From Bacillota bacterium (GTDB taxonomy: Bacteria > Bacillota > Bacilli > Bacillales_A > Planococcaceae), in the NCBI GenBank assembly GCA_023405135.1, contig JAEXYZ010000025.1, positions 1 to 54,843 on the forward strand: DNA of 54,843 nt. Direction: 5' to 3'. The number at the start of each line of letters is the position of its first letter. The first letter of the stretch is position 1. Made by a program: the position numbers and the translations under genes. The notes under the pieces are model-generated. The model made no database searches and was not told the DNA's origin. It saw only the letters and a program-made list of their open reading frames with translations. This document shows positions 35,159-43,653 of the stretch, in pieces.

Positions 35159-36292
35159 ATGGAAATTTTATGGTTTATCCCAACTCACGGTGATGGTCGA
35201 TATTTAGGAACTACAAAAGGTGGACGTGAATCAACTTTCCCTTATTTAAAACAAATAGCCCAAGCAGCAGATAAATTAGGTTATGCTGGTGTATTAATTC
35301 CAACAGGGAAATCTTGCGTCGATCCTTGGGTAGTTGGCTCTGCACTTGCAACACATACTTCAAAATTAAAATTTTTAATTGCTGTTCGTCCAGGCATAAC
35401 AAAACCAACTGTCGCCGCACGTATGGCAGCAACTCTTGATCAAGTATCTGATGGAAGATTATTAATTAATGTTGTGGCAGGTGGAGATCCAGTAGAGCTT
35501 GCAGGAGATGGAATATTTGCTTCTCACACTGAACGTTATGAAGAGACAGATGAATTTTTAGATATTTGGCGTAATCTCTTAGCTGGTAATAAAGTAGATT
35601 ATGAAGGTAAACATTTATCAGTAAAAGGAGGAGAGCTTCTTTATCCAGGTATACAACAACCGCATCCACCTATTTATTTTGGCGGATCATCAGATGCTGG
35701 AATTAAAGTCGCTGCAAAACATTCAGATGTATATTTAACATGGGGTGAACCGATTGAAGACGTGAAGCAGAAAATTGAAAAAGTTCGTACTGCTGCTGCG
35801 AAAGAAGGACGAACTGTAAAATTCGGCATTCGATTACACGTCATTGTCCGAGAAACAGATGAAGAAGCATGGGATGCAGCAAATGAGTTAATTCAATATG
35901 TTGACGATGAAGCGATTAAAAAAGCGCAATCTGTGTTCAGTCGTTATGATTCCGTAGGGCAAAAAAATATGGCAAAACTCCATAATGGGGATCGAAGTAA
36001 ACTTGAAATTAGTCCAAATCTTTGGGCGGGAGTTGGTTTAGTTCGAGGCGGTGCAGGTACAGCACTTGTTGGTAGTGGTGAAACAGTTGCACAACGTATT
36101 CGTGAATACCAAGAGATTGGTATTGAAACATTTGTTTTCTCAGGCTATCCACATTTAGAAGAATCCTATCGATTTGCGGAGCTTGTTTTCCCATTACTAG
36201 GCTATCATCAAAATGAAAGTAAAGGCAAGAAAGCCCCAGTAGGTGAGGTAGTAGGTAATGAAATTCGACCAGTTGATTTAGCAAAGGCGTAA
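35159..36292 (+). CDS. ssuD: FMNH2-dependent alkanesulfonate monooxygenase SsuD
   Basis: A 377-residue flavin monooxygenase of the bacterial luciferase fold that cleaves alkanesulfonates to sulfite and aldehyde, feeding sulfite to cysteine synthesis. Seen: EILWFIPTHGDGRYLGT at the N-terminus, DQVSDGRLLINVVAGGDP, and GGSSDAGIKVAAKHSDVYLTWG, all typical. Length equals the family (about 376-380). Start at ATG 35159, eight bases after AAAGGAG. The reductase partner that supplies FMNH2 (SsuE) is not in the window. It ends the operon at the shared hairpin terminator. Confidence 0.93.
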   Translation: MEILWFIPTHGDGRYLGTTKGGRESTFPYLKQIAQAADKLGYAGVLIPTGKSCVDPWVVGSALATHTSKLKFLIAVRPGITKPTVAARMAATLDQVSDGRLLINVVAGGDPVELAGDGIFASHTERYEETDEFLDIWRNLLAGNKVDYEGKHLSVKGGELLYPGIQQPHPPIYFGGSSDAGIKVAAKHSDVYLTWGEPIEDVKQKIEKVRTAAAKEGRTVKFGIRLHVIVRETDEEAWDAANELIQYVDDEAIKKAQSVFSRYDSVGQKNMAKLHNGDRSKLEISPNLWAGVGLVRGGAGTALVGSGETVAQRIREYQEIGIETFVFSGYPHLEESYRFAELVFPLLGYHQNESKGKKAPVGEVVGNEIRPVDLAKA

Positions 36293-36321
36293 AAATTCAA
36301 ACTTACCTTTTTTCACATAAA

Positions 36322-36360
36322 AGCCGACAAGTCCAGTAAATAACTTGTCGGCTAATTTTA
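36322..36360. terminator. Hairpin terminator, family copy 2
   Basis: AGCCGACAAGT pairs with ACTTGTCGGCT, followed by AATTTTA. It separates ssuD (plus) from a small minus-strand gene whose stop abuts it, so it probably serves both. It is nearly identical to copy 1 at 31973; the two bracket the ssu operon as direct repeats. Confidence 0.88.
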
Positions 36361-36537
36361 CTATTTGTTTTTATTATTTACATACATTAATTTAACAAGT
36401 TTTGCGATAATAACAATGAACATTATTACTAGAAAAAGTGCAGAAACCTTAAATGACCAATGTTCTCTAACAATAACCTGATAAATCATTAAACAAGTTA
36501 TGATAATAATCCCAGTAAGACTTAATATTTGTCTCAA
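36361..36537 (-). CDS. Small two-helix membrane protein (58 aa)
   Basis: On the minus strand, TAGGAG lies nine bases before a TTG that opens MRQILSLTGIIIITCLMIYQ. The product has two hydrophobic segments (about 5-22 and 31-49) joined by the charged VREHWSFK, then a basic tail NNKNK. It stops exactly at the shared terminator. The hydrophobic periodicity and binding site support it; no family recognised. Confidence 0.5.
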   Translation of the reverse strand: MRQILSLTGIIIITCLMIYQVIVREHWSFKVSALFLVIMFIVIIAKLVKLMYVNNKNK

Positions 36538-36561
36538 TATGAAAAACTCCTAACATTGTAA

Positions 36562-36693
36562 CTATGTTCGTGTAACAGTAACAGGTATATCATTAAAAGC
36601 ATTAATAGCACCATTATAGTCCCACAACCAATATCCAGCGTTCAAAATAATGTTAGCTGGTACAGCGAACTTTCTTAAAAATGTAATGATATC
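36562..36693 (-). pseudogene. Possible C-terminal gene remnant
   Basis: A 43-codon minus-strand reading without a start codon: FLRKFAVPANIILNAGYWLW and then DYNGAINAFNDIPVTVTRT before TAG. The regular, aromatic-rich sequence looks like a protein end rather than random AT-rich DNA, but it is preceded by an in-frame TGA. I do not recognise the family. Confidence 0.3.
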
Positions 36694-36747
36694 TCATTGA
36701 TCAACCTTTAAACTCTTTTTCAATTAACATTACTTCCTCGAAAAGTT

Positions 36748-37332
36748 TTAGTTCATATGTGGATTTCCATTTAAATTTTTACACATATGTTCATATTGAT
36801 GGCCACTAATCACTATATCAGCAAGCTTCTTGTATCCTAAACTAGAATATAACTTTTTCGCTTTCGGATTGGCCAAATCTACATTTAGACCTATCGTATG
36901 ATAACCTGCCCTCATTGCTGTTTGACTCATCTCGTTAAGTAAAGCAGAACCAATGCCTAATCCTCTAAACTTTTGGTTTACGACGACGGAATCTATATAC
37001 CATTCATCTGGAAGTGTCTCTTTATCAATAAATAAATTTTCATTAGGATCGAAGCCATTTTTAATTAATACGTTTCTAAATGGCTCATCAATGATCGGCT
37101 CGTCTTCAGCAGGATAGCCAAAGATAACGCCAGCAATTTCGCCATTTAACTCATATACTAAGCCCCTTTTAAAACCAAATCGATATGTAGGATCGGTAAC
37201 GGATTGTGCTACCATATTAAGTAATTTATCTTTCGAAATCTTCTTAAGTAAAGGTAACTCCATATCCTCAAATATTACCCATAAAAGTTTTGCAATTTCC
37301 AAACTATCTTGTTGGGTCGCCATTCTAATCAT
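36748..37332 (-). CDS. GNAT-family N-acetyltransferase
   Basis: A 194-residue acetyltransferase. The acetyl-CoA loop is QKFRGLGIGSALL (motif A, Q/R-x-x-G-x-G), preceded by the strand WYIDSVVV and followed by NPKAKKLYSSLGYKK (motif B region), as in GNAT enzymes acting on small molecules or protein N-termini. I start at ATG 37332, with GGAGAG about nine bases upstream; the frame extends 14 codons further without support. It is 53 bases downstream of the AbrB-type membrane protein on the same strand. Substrate unknown. Confidence 0.87.
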   Translation of the reverse strand: MIRMATQQDSLEIAKLLWVIFEDMELPLLKKISKDKLLNMVAQSVTDPTYRFGFKRGLVYELNGEIAGVIFGYPAEDEPIIDEPFRNVLIKNGFDPNENLFIDKETLPDEWYIDSVVVNQKFRGLGIGSALLNEMSQTAMRAGYHTIGLNVDLANPKAKKLYSSLGYKKLADIVISGHQYEHMCKNLNGNPHMN

Positions 37333-37385
37333 AAGGATCAACTCTCCATTTGAATTTTTGTATATTAACGTCAAATTGTAACAAT

Positions 37386-38414
37386 CTAGTTATTCTTACT
37401 CGTGAAATATTTAATAGATGGAATAATCGCAATAGAGACTACTAGAACCCGAAACAATTGAAATGCTGTAACAACGGTACTGTCGGCATGAACTGACGTA
37501 GAAATGATTCCCATTTGATCGAGACCACCAGGCACGATACTTAAAAAACTCGTTTTAAAGTCAAGCGGATAAAATTGCATCATTATTAGAGCAAGACCGT
37601 ACGCACTTGCGATATATAGAAAGGAAGAAACGAAGGCGTAGAAAATCAACTTTCTCGATAAGTGAAGATTTTCTTTCTTCAAAAGCAGTCCGATGTAAAT
37701 CCCCATCACAATTTGTGCAACATGAAGTGCGCTCACTGGAATTTCTGGAATTTCGATAGTTGCAAGTTGTAAGCCAATAAATAAAAATACTGGACCAAGC
37801 ATATAGCCGGTCGGGATTTTTATTTTCATCGCTATAAAACCCGCAATGTAACTTAAACCAAAAAACAGTAAAAACGGAAACGTGTAATGTGCGTTTGTAA
37901 CGGATGTACTCGAGCTACTGCTACTACCTGCAATAAGTAGTGGCACAAAGCCGATAATACAGAGTACACGTAATACCTGATAAAACGTAATCATCGCAAT
38001 GTTTTTACTACCCTGTTCCTCGGCATAAGCAACAATTTGTGTCATACCACCAGGCACACAGCTAGTTAGTGCGCTAAGTTGATCAACTTTCACACGTTTA
38101 ACGATTACCCAGCTGATGAAAATAAATAAAAGGATATAAAGGACATTTAATGAAATCATTACAGGTAAATAAAGTCGAATATCTGCAAGTGCCTCAAGAG
38201 TAAAGGCATGGCCAATTGAATATCCAGCAATAACTAAACTAAAATTCCGAAAGTGTTTATTCCATTTTAAAGGAAGTGGCGTTGTTAATTGTAAAACAAG
38301 TACCGTTAGCAATGGACCGAGAAGCCATGGCATCGGGATATGTAACAATTGAAAAACAAAGGCGCCAATGACACCAAGTGCTGTAGTTAATAAATAGCTT
38401 TTTGCTATTGCCAT
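37386..38414 (-). CDS. AbrB-type membrane protein (putative ammonia monooxygenase/transport family)
   Basis: A 342-residue membrane protein with about ten helices and an internal duplication typical of the Pfam AbrB membrane family (unrelated to the DNA-binding AbrB). The two repeats show PMPWLLGPLL / PTGYMLGPVF and SCVPGGMTQIVAYAEEQG / SIVPGGLDQMGIISTSVHA. Database names such as ammonia monooxygenase are historical; a transport role is more likely. It probably forms a two-gene unit with the acetyltransferase. Function not established. Confidence 0.82.
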   Translation of the reverse strand: MAIAKSYLLTTALGVIGAFVFQLLHIPMPWLLGPLLTVLVLQLTTPLPLKWNKHFRNFSLVIAGYSIGHAFTLEALADIRLYLPVMISLNVLYILLFIFISWVIVKRVKVDQLSALTSCVPGGMTQIVAYAEEQGSKNIAMITFYQVLRVLCIIGFVPLLIAGSSSSSSTSVTNAHYTFPFLLFFGLSYIAGFIAMKIKIPTGYMLGPVFLFIGLQLATIEIPEIPVSALHVAQIVMGIYIGLLLKKENLHLSRKLIFYAFVSSFLYIASAYGLALIMMQFYPLDFKTSFLSIVPGGLDQMGIISTSVHADSTVVTAFQLFRVLVVSIAIIPSIKYFTSKNN

Positions 38415-39113
38415 AAAGGGTACCTCAATTCATAAAAACTTGTTTTATTATTTCATATTCATCCAATTTTTTAAAGGGATTGCAATGGATCAAGGGGTTA
38501 GGGCAGGACATAGTAAGTGGGTTCTAGTACGAAAAATGAATGTCGTAAATTTTGATTTTAATACTATAAAATTGGATTCACTGCAAATCAATAATTTCGA
38601 GAAAAATAAAATGAATCATCAACGTCAAGAAAATGAGGTAATACTATGGTGCTAAAAACGGAAGAATCTGTTCTCCACATTGGTGAGCAGATGTTAGAAA
38701 TTGGAGCATCACAGTATCTATAAAACAACCCCTTACAATATATCTTATGTGTAAGGGAAAGGAGGGTAACGTGGGCAAAGCAGCTTTGGACCTAGCTTTC
38801 ATGCACAGGAAAGATATTTGAAAAGATTTGCACAGGGCTCAACTCATAAACTAAAAAACTGACTCTATCCATCTAGAAAAAGGGTGATATTCAGTAAGAA
38901 AAATATTTCAAAATAAATTTTGAATGCCAACCTGACACTTTAAAAGTCTTTATTTAACAATTGGACGTGTTTATTTAGGAATGGGTCTAATTCTTTTATA
39001 AAACTTCTCGCAATATTGACATTTAGCAAGTACGTGCTAGAATGATAAATGACTTCATCACGTTGAAGCGTTGAAGTTTAAAGCGTGAATTATATCATCT
39101 AGGAGTAGACAAA
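38415..39113. other. Long gene-poor region before nhaC
   Basis: No intact gene is convincing. Short readings with local coding flavour occur: 38646-38723 (MVLKTEESVLHIGEQMLEIG, then ASQYL and stop) and a GTG at 38772 after GGAGG giving 16 codons. They may be remnants of lost genes. The right end carries the nhaC promoter and a small dyad CTTCA-N5-TTGAAG near 39053-39068. No riboswitch class was recognised. Confidence 0.35.
39016..39043 (+). promoter_or_regulatory. Sigma-A promoter of the NhaC-type antiporter
   Basis: TTGACA (39016-39021), a 16-base spacer and TAGAAT (39038-39043), 71 bases before the ATG. The dyad at about 39053-39068 lies in the early transcribed region and could be an operator. 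Confidence 0.65.
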
Positions 39114-40511
39114 ATGTTTTCTATTGAGGCAAAAACAAAACCGTCAGTATTCGAAGCATTATTCATTGTAATAATAGTTATTTCAATAATTTCTATTGCG
39201 ATAGGAAAGCTTGGTGCTACACCACATATTCCTATTTTGTTTTCTATTATTCTTCTAATCTTTTACGGGCTACTAAAACGTGTGCCATTTAATATCCTGG
39301 AAGATAGTATGAAATCCGGTGCAATTTCAGGAATAGGTGCAATTTATATCTTCTTTTTAATAGGGATACTAATTAGTAGTTGGATTGTAGGCGGTACAAT
39401 ACCAACACTTTTATATATAGGCTTATCTCTCGTAACAGCAAGTTTCTTTTATACAATCGTATTTATCATTACAGCTATCATCGGTACAGCAATTGGTAGT
39501 TCATTGACAACTGTAGCGACTGTCGGAGTTGCTTTTATAAGTATTGCAGGAGCCATTGATGCATCGCTTGTCTTGACGGCTGGCGCTATCGTATCCGGTG
39601 CGTTTTTTGGTGATAAAATGTCGCCATTATCAGATACAACCAATTTAGCTGCGAGCATCGTCAATATTGATTTATTCGAACATATCAAAAATATGAGTTG
39701 GACAACTGTTCCTGCGTTTTTCCTTAGCGCTGTCTTATACTCTGTTTTATCTCCTTCCATTTCGGGATTAGATGACACGGCCATTACGTCCTATAAGGCT
39801 AGTTTACAAGCAACTAATTTTGTTCATTGGTATGCAATTGTGCCGCTAATTGTCTTGATTATTTGTACATTCATAAAAATGCCAGCGTTTTTAACACTTA
39901 TTGTAAGCTCACTTGTAGCGCTGCTGTTATCAATCTTTCACACTTCATTATCCTTTATGGATTACTGTCAAATTTTGTATAGTGGATATGTTTCTGAAAC
40001 AGGGGTAGAAGTGATTGATTCACTCTTAACTCGTGGTGGTATTAATAGTATGTTCTTCACGATTATGCTTGTGGTTCTTAGTCTTAGCATGGGTGGGTTA
40101 TTATTTGCTTTAGGTATTATCCAAACATTACTTAGCAAATTTGACCAATTGCTAAAGTCAGTCGGTGCCCTAATAACAGGTACTGCTTTTACAGCGATTG
40201 GTATTAACATATTAGTTGGGGAACAGTATTTATCGATTTTATTAACAGGTGAAGCCTATAAGCAAAAATATAGAGAACTTGGCTTACATCCGAAAAATTT
40301 GAGTCGAGTGATGGAAGATGCGGGTACAGTTATTAATCCACTTGTCCCGTGGAGTGTTTGTGGTTTATTTATTGCCTCAATGCTTGAGGTATCCGTAACC
40401 GACTATTTGCCTTTTGCGTTCTTTTGCTTACTGAGTCCAGTCCTGACTATAATATTTGGATGGTTAAATCTGACAATATCAAGAAACATTATAATTTCCC
40501 GTTCAAAATGA
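39114..40511 (+). CDS. NhaC-family Na+/H+ antiporter
   Basis: A 465-residue membrane protein of the NhaC/ion transporter superfamily with about 11-12 helices. Diagnostic is SGAFFGDKMSPLSDTTNLAA near residue 160, with the conserved Asp residues implicated in cation binding; a second conserved loop is VMEDAGTVINPLVPWSVCG. NhaC proteins exchange Na+ for H+ (malate/lactate variants exist, e.g. MleN). AGGAGT precedes the ATG. It is monocistronic, convergent with msrA, and ends at the shared terminator. Confidence 0.88.
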   Translation: MFSIEAKTKPSVFEALFIVIIVISIISIAIGKLGATPHIPILFSIILLIFYGLLKRVPFNILEDSMKSGAISGIGAIYIFFLIGILISSWIVGGTIPTLLYIGLSLVTASFFYTIVFIITAIIGTAIGSSLTTVATVGVAFISIAGAIDASLVLTAGAIVSGAFFGDKMSPLSDTTNLAASIVNIDLFEHIKNMSWTTVPAFFLSAVLYSVLSPSISGLDDTAITSYKASLQATNFVHWYAIVPLIVLIICTFIKMPAFLTLIVSSLVALLLSIFHTSLSFMDYCQILYSGYVSETGVEVIDSLLTRGGINSMFFTIMLVVLSLSMGGLLFALGIIQTLLSKFDQLLKSVGALITGTAFTAIGINILVGEQYLSILLTGEAYKQKYRELGLHPKNLSRVMEDAGTVINPLVPWSVCGLFIASMLEVSVTDYLPFAFFCLLSPVLTIIFGWLNLTISRNIIISRSK

Positions 40512-40586
40512 TAATTGCCGGTAACCCCTAAATCCATTGCACAAGGGACTTGCTCTTTCCATAAATAACTTTACTTTATGAAAAAA

Positions 40587-40626
40587 AGCCGACAAGTTTG
40601 ATACAAGAACCTGTCGGCTAATTTTA
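40587..40626. terminator. Hairpin terminator, family copy 3 (msrA terminator)
   Basis: AGCCGACA (40587-40594) pairs with TGTCGGCT (40612-40619), flanked by seven A on the left and AATTTTA on the right. It serves msrA on the minus strand and probably the NhaC gene on the plus strand. Stem identical in its outer eight pairs to copy 2; the loop differs. Confidence 0.88.
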
Positions 40627-40627
40627 A

Positions 40628-41149
40628 CTATTTAGTTTCCCAATGCTCTTTAATAAATTCATCACGACCAGATTTTGCGCGGTCTTCTTTGTAATGGGCT
40701 TCTTCCTTTTTATAATAATCTTGATGGTAGTCTTCTGCTTCATAGAATGTAGTTGCTGGTCTAATTTCAGTGACAATCGGCTTTTTGAAACGGCCACTTT
40801 CAGCAAGCTGTTGCTTTGATTTGTCAGCAATTTTCTGTTGTACTTCTGAATGATAAAAAATTGCTGTTTTATATGATTCACCACGATCGTGGAACTGACC
40901 ACCAGCGTCTGTCGGATCAATTTGCATCCAATACACGTCTAATAGTTTGTCATAAGGAAAAATTTCAGGATCGAATTCAATTTGGACGACCTCCAAATGT
41001 CCTGTATCTCCCTTTTTAACTTGCTCATATGTCGGGTTATCAACTGTTCCACCCATATATCCTGATGTTACTTTATGTATACCATCCCATTCAACAAATG
41101 GTTTTACCATACACCAAAAACAACCACCAGCAAATGTTGCCTTTTCCAT
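40628..41149 (-). CDS. msrA: Peptide methionine (S)-S-oxide reductase MsrA
   Basis: A 173-residue repair enzyme that reduces methionine-S-sulfoxide in proteins and free. The N-terminus MEKATFAGGCFWC holds the catalytic Cys10; GYMGG and the conserved GHLEVVQIEFDP (substrate and active-site Glu/Asp region), DPTDAGGQFHDRGESYKT, complete the signature. AAAAAATGG start region with GGAGGC upstream on the minus strand. No msrB follows. A decayed copy of its 3' end lies at 32009-32119. Confidence 0.95.
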   Translation of the reverse strand: MEKATFAGGCFWCMVKPFVEWDGIHKVTSGYMGGTVDNPTYEQVKKGDTGHLEVVQIEFDPEIFPYDKLLDVYWMQIDPTDAGGQFHDRGESYKTAIFYHSEVQQKIADKSKQQLAESGRFKKPIVTEIRPATTFYEAEDYHQDYYKKEEAHYKEDRAKSGRDEFIKEHWETK

Positions 41150-41326
41150 TTTTTTACGCCTCCGATGCTTAAAATAGTTAGTAATGTATCATGATAGTAA
41201 TAATCCCACAATTTAGACTGAAAATGCAAGATTTCTTAACTACTGTCGTAGTATAATAATGGAAAAACGAACTTTTCTCAAGTTACTTTCGTCTCGTAAT
41301 TTGCAAGGGTAAAAGGAGTAGTTTAT

Positions 41327-42280
41327 ATGGAAGAAAATCAAATGCAAGAAACACGTCAAACTCGATATAAAAAGAGGAAATTACGAAAGGGAAGACTAAT
41401 TTTTCTTATTTTATTATTACTAGTAGTGGGTGTTTCTATCTTTTCAATTTATCAATATCGTAGTGGTTTAAAACTTGCGGATCAAACGAAATTACCAGAG
41501 GAGGAGTTTGTTGCAGATGAAAAGCATGATACAATTACAAATTATTTAATTATCGGAGTTGATAGTAGAGGGGAGGAGCAATCACGTTCAGATACGATGA
41601 TGCTGTTGTCCTGGAATAGAGAAACAAATGATATGAAGCTTGTTTCTTTCATGCGAGATATTTATGCAGAAATCCCAGGGTATCAATCATATAAATTAAA
41701 TACTGCCTATTATTTAGGTGGCGTTCAATTATTAAAAGAAACGTTAAATAATATGTTTGATATTCCAATTCATCATTATGCCATCATTGATTTTAAAAGC
41801 TTTGAATCTCTAATAGATATTTTAGCACCAAATGGTATAGAAATAGACGTTGAGAAAGCGATGTCAGCACATATTGGTGTTAGTCTTTCACAAGGGGTGC
41901 AAAATTTAAATGGACAAGAGCTATTAGGATATGCTCGATTCCGCCATGATGAAAAGGGAGATTTTGGTCGTGTTGAACGCCAGCAAAAAGTAATAGAGGC
42001 ATTAAAAGAGGAACTTCTATCACCTAAAAATGTACCAAACTTACCGAAGCTTGTTGGGGCCGCACAAGGTTATATTACGTCTGATTTAACGGCTACAGAG
42101 GAATTAAAAACAGTTTTATCGGTAGTAGCCGGTGGAAGTGTGGACATTGAGAAAATGACCATTCCGGTAGAAGGAACATATAGTTTTGGTTCATATAAAC
42201 ATGCTGGATCTGTCATCGAAATTGATGAAGAGGCGAATAAACAACAGCTACATCAATTTTTACAGTTAATAGAAGAGTAA
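41327..42280 (+). CDS. LytR-CpsA-Psr (LCP) family glycopolymer transferase
   Basis: A 317-residue protein with a basic cytosolic tail (1-24), one membrane anchor (about 25-45) and an extracellular LCP domain. Seen: YLIIGVDSRGEEQSRSDTMMLL, VSFMRDIYAEIPGY, KLNTAYYLGG and GYARFRHDEKGDFGRVERQQ, with the Arg/Asp residues that bind the pyrophosphate lipid. LCP enzymes attach teichoic acids or other polymers to peptidoglycan. Start after AAAAGGAG. Wall-transfer role is family knowledge; the polymer is not evident. Confidence 0.92.
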   Translation: MEENQMQETRQTRYKKRKLRKGRLIFLILLLLVVGVSIFSIYQYRSGLKLADQTKLPEEEFVADEKHDTITNYLIIGVDSRGEEQSRSDTMMLLSWNRETNDMKLVSFMRDIYAEIPGYQSYKLNTAYYLGGVQLLKETLNNMFDIPIHHYAIIDFKSFESLIDILAPNGIEIDVEKAMSAHIGVSLSQGVQNLNGQELLGYARFRHDEKGDFGRVERQQKVIEALKEELLSPKNVPNLPKLVGAAQGYITSDLTATEELKTVLSVVAGGSVDIEKMTIPVEGTYSFGSYKHAGSVIEIDEEANKQQLHQFLQLIEE

Positions 42281-42353
42281 AGTTTAATCAAAACAAGTTC
42301 CGTGCTAAAATATAGATAATTATAAATTTTCGTAGTTTGGACGAGGTGGTTTT

Positions 42354-43580
42354 TTGGAAAGAGGAAATGAATATGATGATCGATTACCGCGTAATAAATC
42401 ATTATTTTCTTCATCGAGATTTATCCGATTTTTAGGTGGGAAAAATTTATTATTTTCACTTATAGCCTTACTTTTATTAGGCTTAGTCATTTTTATTTTT
42501 AATAAAATCTCGTTTATATTTTATCCGATTCAAGTATTATTCGAGGTTGTCATTTTGCCAGGCATATTAGCGATTATTGGATACTACTTGCTACGTCCTT
42601 TTATTCGGCTAGCTGAAAAAGGCGGAAAAGGGAAAGTACCACGCGCTTTAGTTATTTTAATTCTTTATGTAATTGTCATTGCGCTAATTACATTACTTGT
42701 TTTACTTGTATATCCATTTTTACGAGATCAATTTTTAAATTTAGTACAAGAGTTTCCACTATACTTTATGTCTTTAATTGAAAGTATCGTGACCTACTTA
42801 AATAATTCAAGCTTTAATGAATTATTTGCCAAATATGATTTGAATTATGACAAAGTATTAACCGATGTAACAACTGATCTTGTTGATACTGTAAAAGAAA
42901 CATTTACAAATGTTGCATCCACTGTTGCTTCTGGTATAACTGGATTTGTTTCGACATTGACAGGCATTCTATTATCCTTAGTAACCGTACCTTTTATTTT
43001 GTTTTATTTATTGTATGAAGGTGAAAAACTTCCAAAATTTATTTTGCGTATTTTCCCACCTCGTATGCGAAATGAAGTAGGGCAAGTAATGAAAGAGATG
43101 GATAAGCAAGTTAGTTCGTACATATTAGGGCAAATTTTAGTTTCGATTTGTATCGGAATTATGATGACTATTGGCTTTTTAATCATCGGACTTGATTATG
43201 CTTTTTTACTCGGAATTTTAGCAATGATTACAAGTGTCGTTCCTTATTTAGGGCCAGCAATTGCCATCACACCGGCAGTTGTCATCGCAATAGTAACTTC
43301 GCCATTCATGCTTGTAAAGCTTATCATCGTTTGGACAATTGTTCAGTTAGTTGAAGGGAAATTTATAACACCTAATATTATGGGGAAATCTTTATCGGTA
43401 CATCCGATTACGATTATTTTCGTTTTATTAACGGCAGGTTCATTATTTGGGGTTGCAGGGGTTATTCTCGGTATTCCAGGCTATGCATTATTAAAAGTTC
43501 TCGTTACACATTTTTATGTAATCTTTAAAAAGCGTTACAACCGTTTCGAGCGAGATACTGCTAACAAATATGAAATTTAA
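42354..43580 (+). CDS. AI-2E family transporter (YueF/YtvI-like)
   Basis: A 408-residue membrane protein of the AI-2 exporter (PerM/TqsA) family. It has an N-terminal pair of helices, a mid-protein stretch around FLRDQFLNLVQEFPLY, and the C-terminal signature helices YAFLLGILAMITSVVPYLGP and VEGKFITPNIMGKSLSVHP. The name is historical; characterised Bacillales members include Na+/H+ or signal exporters. TTG start with GAGGTGG upstream. It follows the LCP gene by 73 bases, possibly one transcript, and ends at a strong terminator. Confidence 0.88.
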   Translation: MERGNEYDDRLPRNKSLFSSSRFIRFLGGKNLLFSLIALLLLGLVIFIFNKISFIFYPIQVLFEVVILPGILAIIGYYLLRPFIRLAEKGGKGKVPRALVILILYVIVIALITLLVLLVYPFLRDQFLNLVQEFPLYFMSLIESIVTYLNNSSFNELFAKYDLNYDKVLTDVTTDLVDTVKETFTNVASTVASGITGFVSTLTGILLSLVTVPFILFYLLYEGEKLPKFILRIFPPRMRNEVGQVMKEMDKQVSSYILGQILVSICIGIMMTIGFLIIGLDYAFLLGILAMITSVVPYLGPAIAITPAVVIAIVTSPFMLVKLIIVWTIVQLVEGKFITPNIMGKSLSVHPITIIFVLLTAGSLFGVAGVILGIPGYALLKVLVTHFYVIFKKRYNRFERDTANKYEI

Positions 43581-43592
43581 CTTATTTTTATA

Positions 43593-43645
43593 AATAAAGG
43601 CTATTCATTGTTATCTACCATTAGACGACATGAATAGCCTTTATT
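43593..43645. terminator. Bidirectional terminator between convergent genes
   Basis: AATAAAGGCTATTCAT (43593-43608) pairs perfectly over 16 bases with ATGAATAGCCTTTATT (43630-43645). It sits between the convergent AI-2E and aminotransferase genes and can serve both. Confidence 0.92.
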
Positions 43646-43653
43646 ATTTCATT

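Noticed and set aside
37386..38414. AbrB transition-state DNA-binding regulator
   Set aside because: The protein is a ten-helix membrane protein; only the family name is shared with the regulator.
38440..38655. 71-codon frame before nhaC
   Set aside because: TTG start without a binding site, and composition unlike neighbouring proteins; treated as part of the gene-poor region.
38735..38870. Cyclic-di-GMP or similar riboswitch upstream of nhaC
   Set aside because: The GC-richer stretch does not match the conserved cores I know and has no adjoining terminator.
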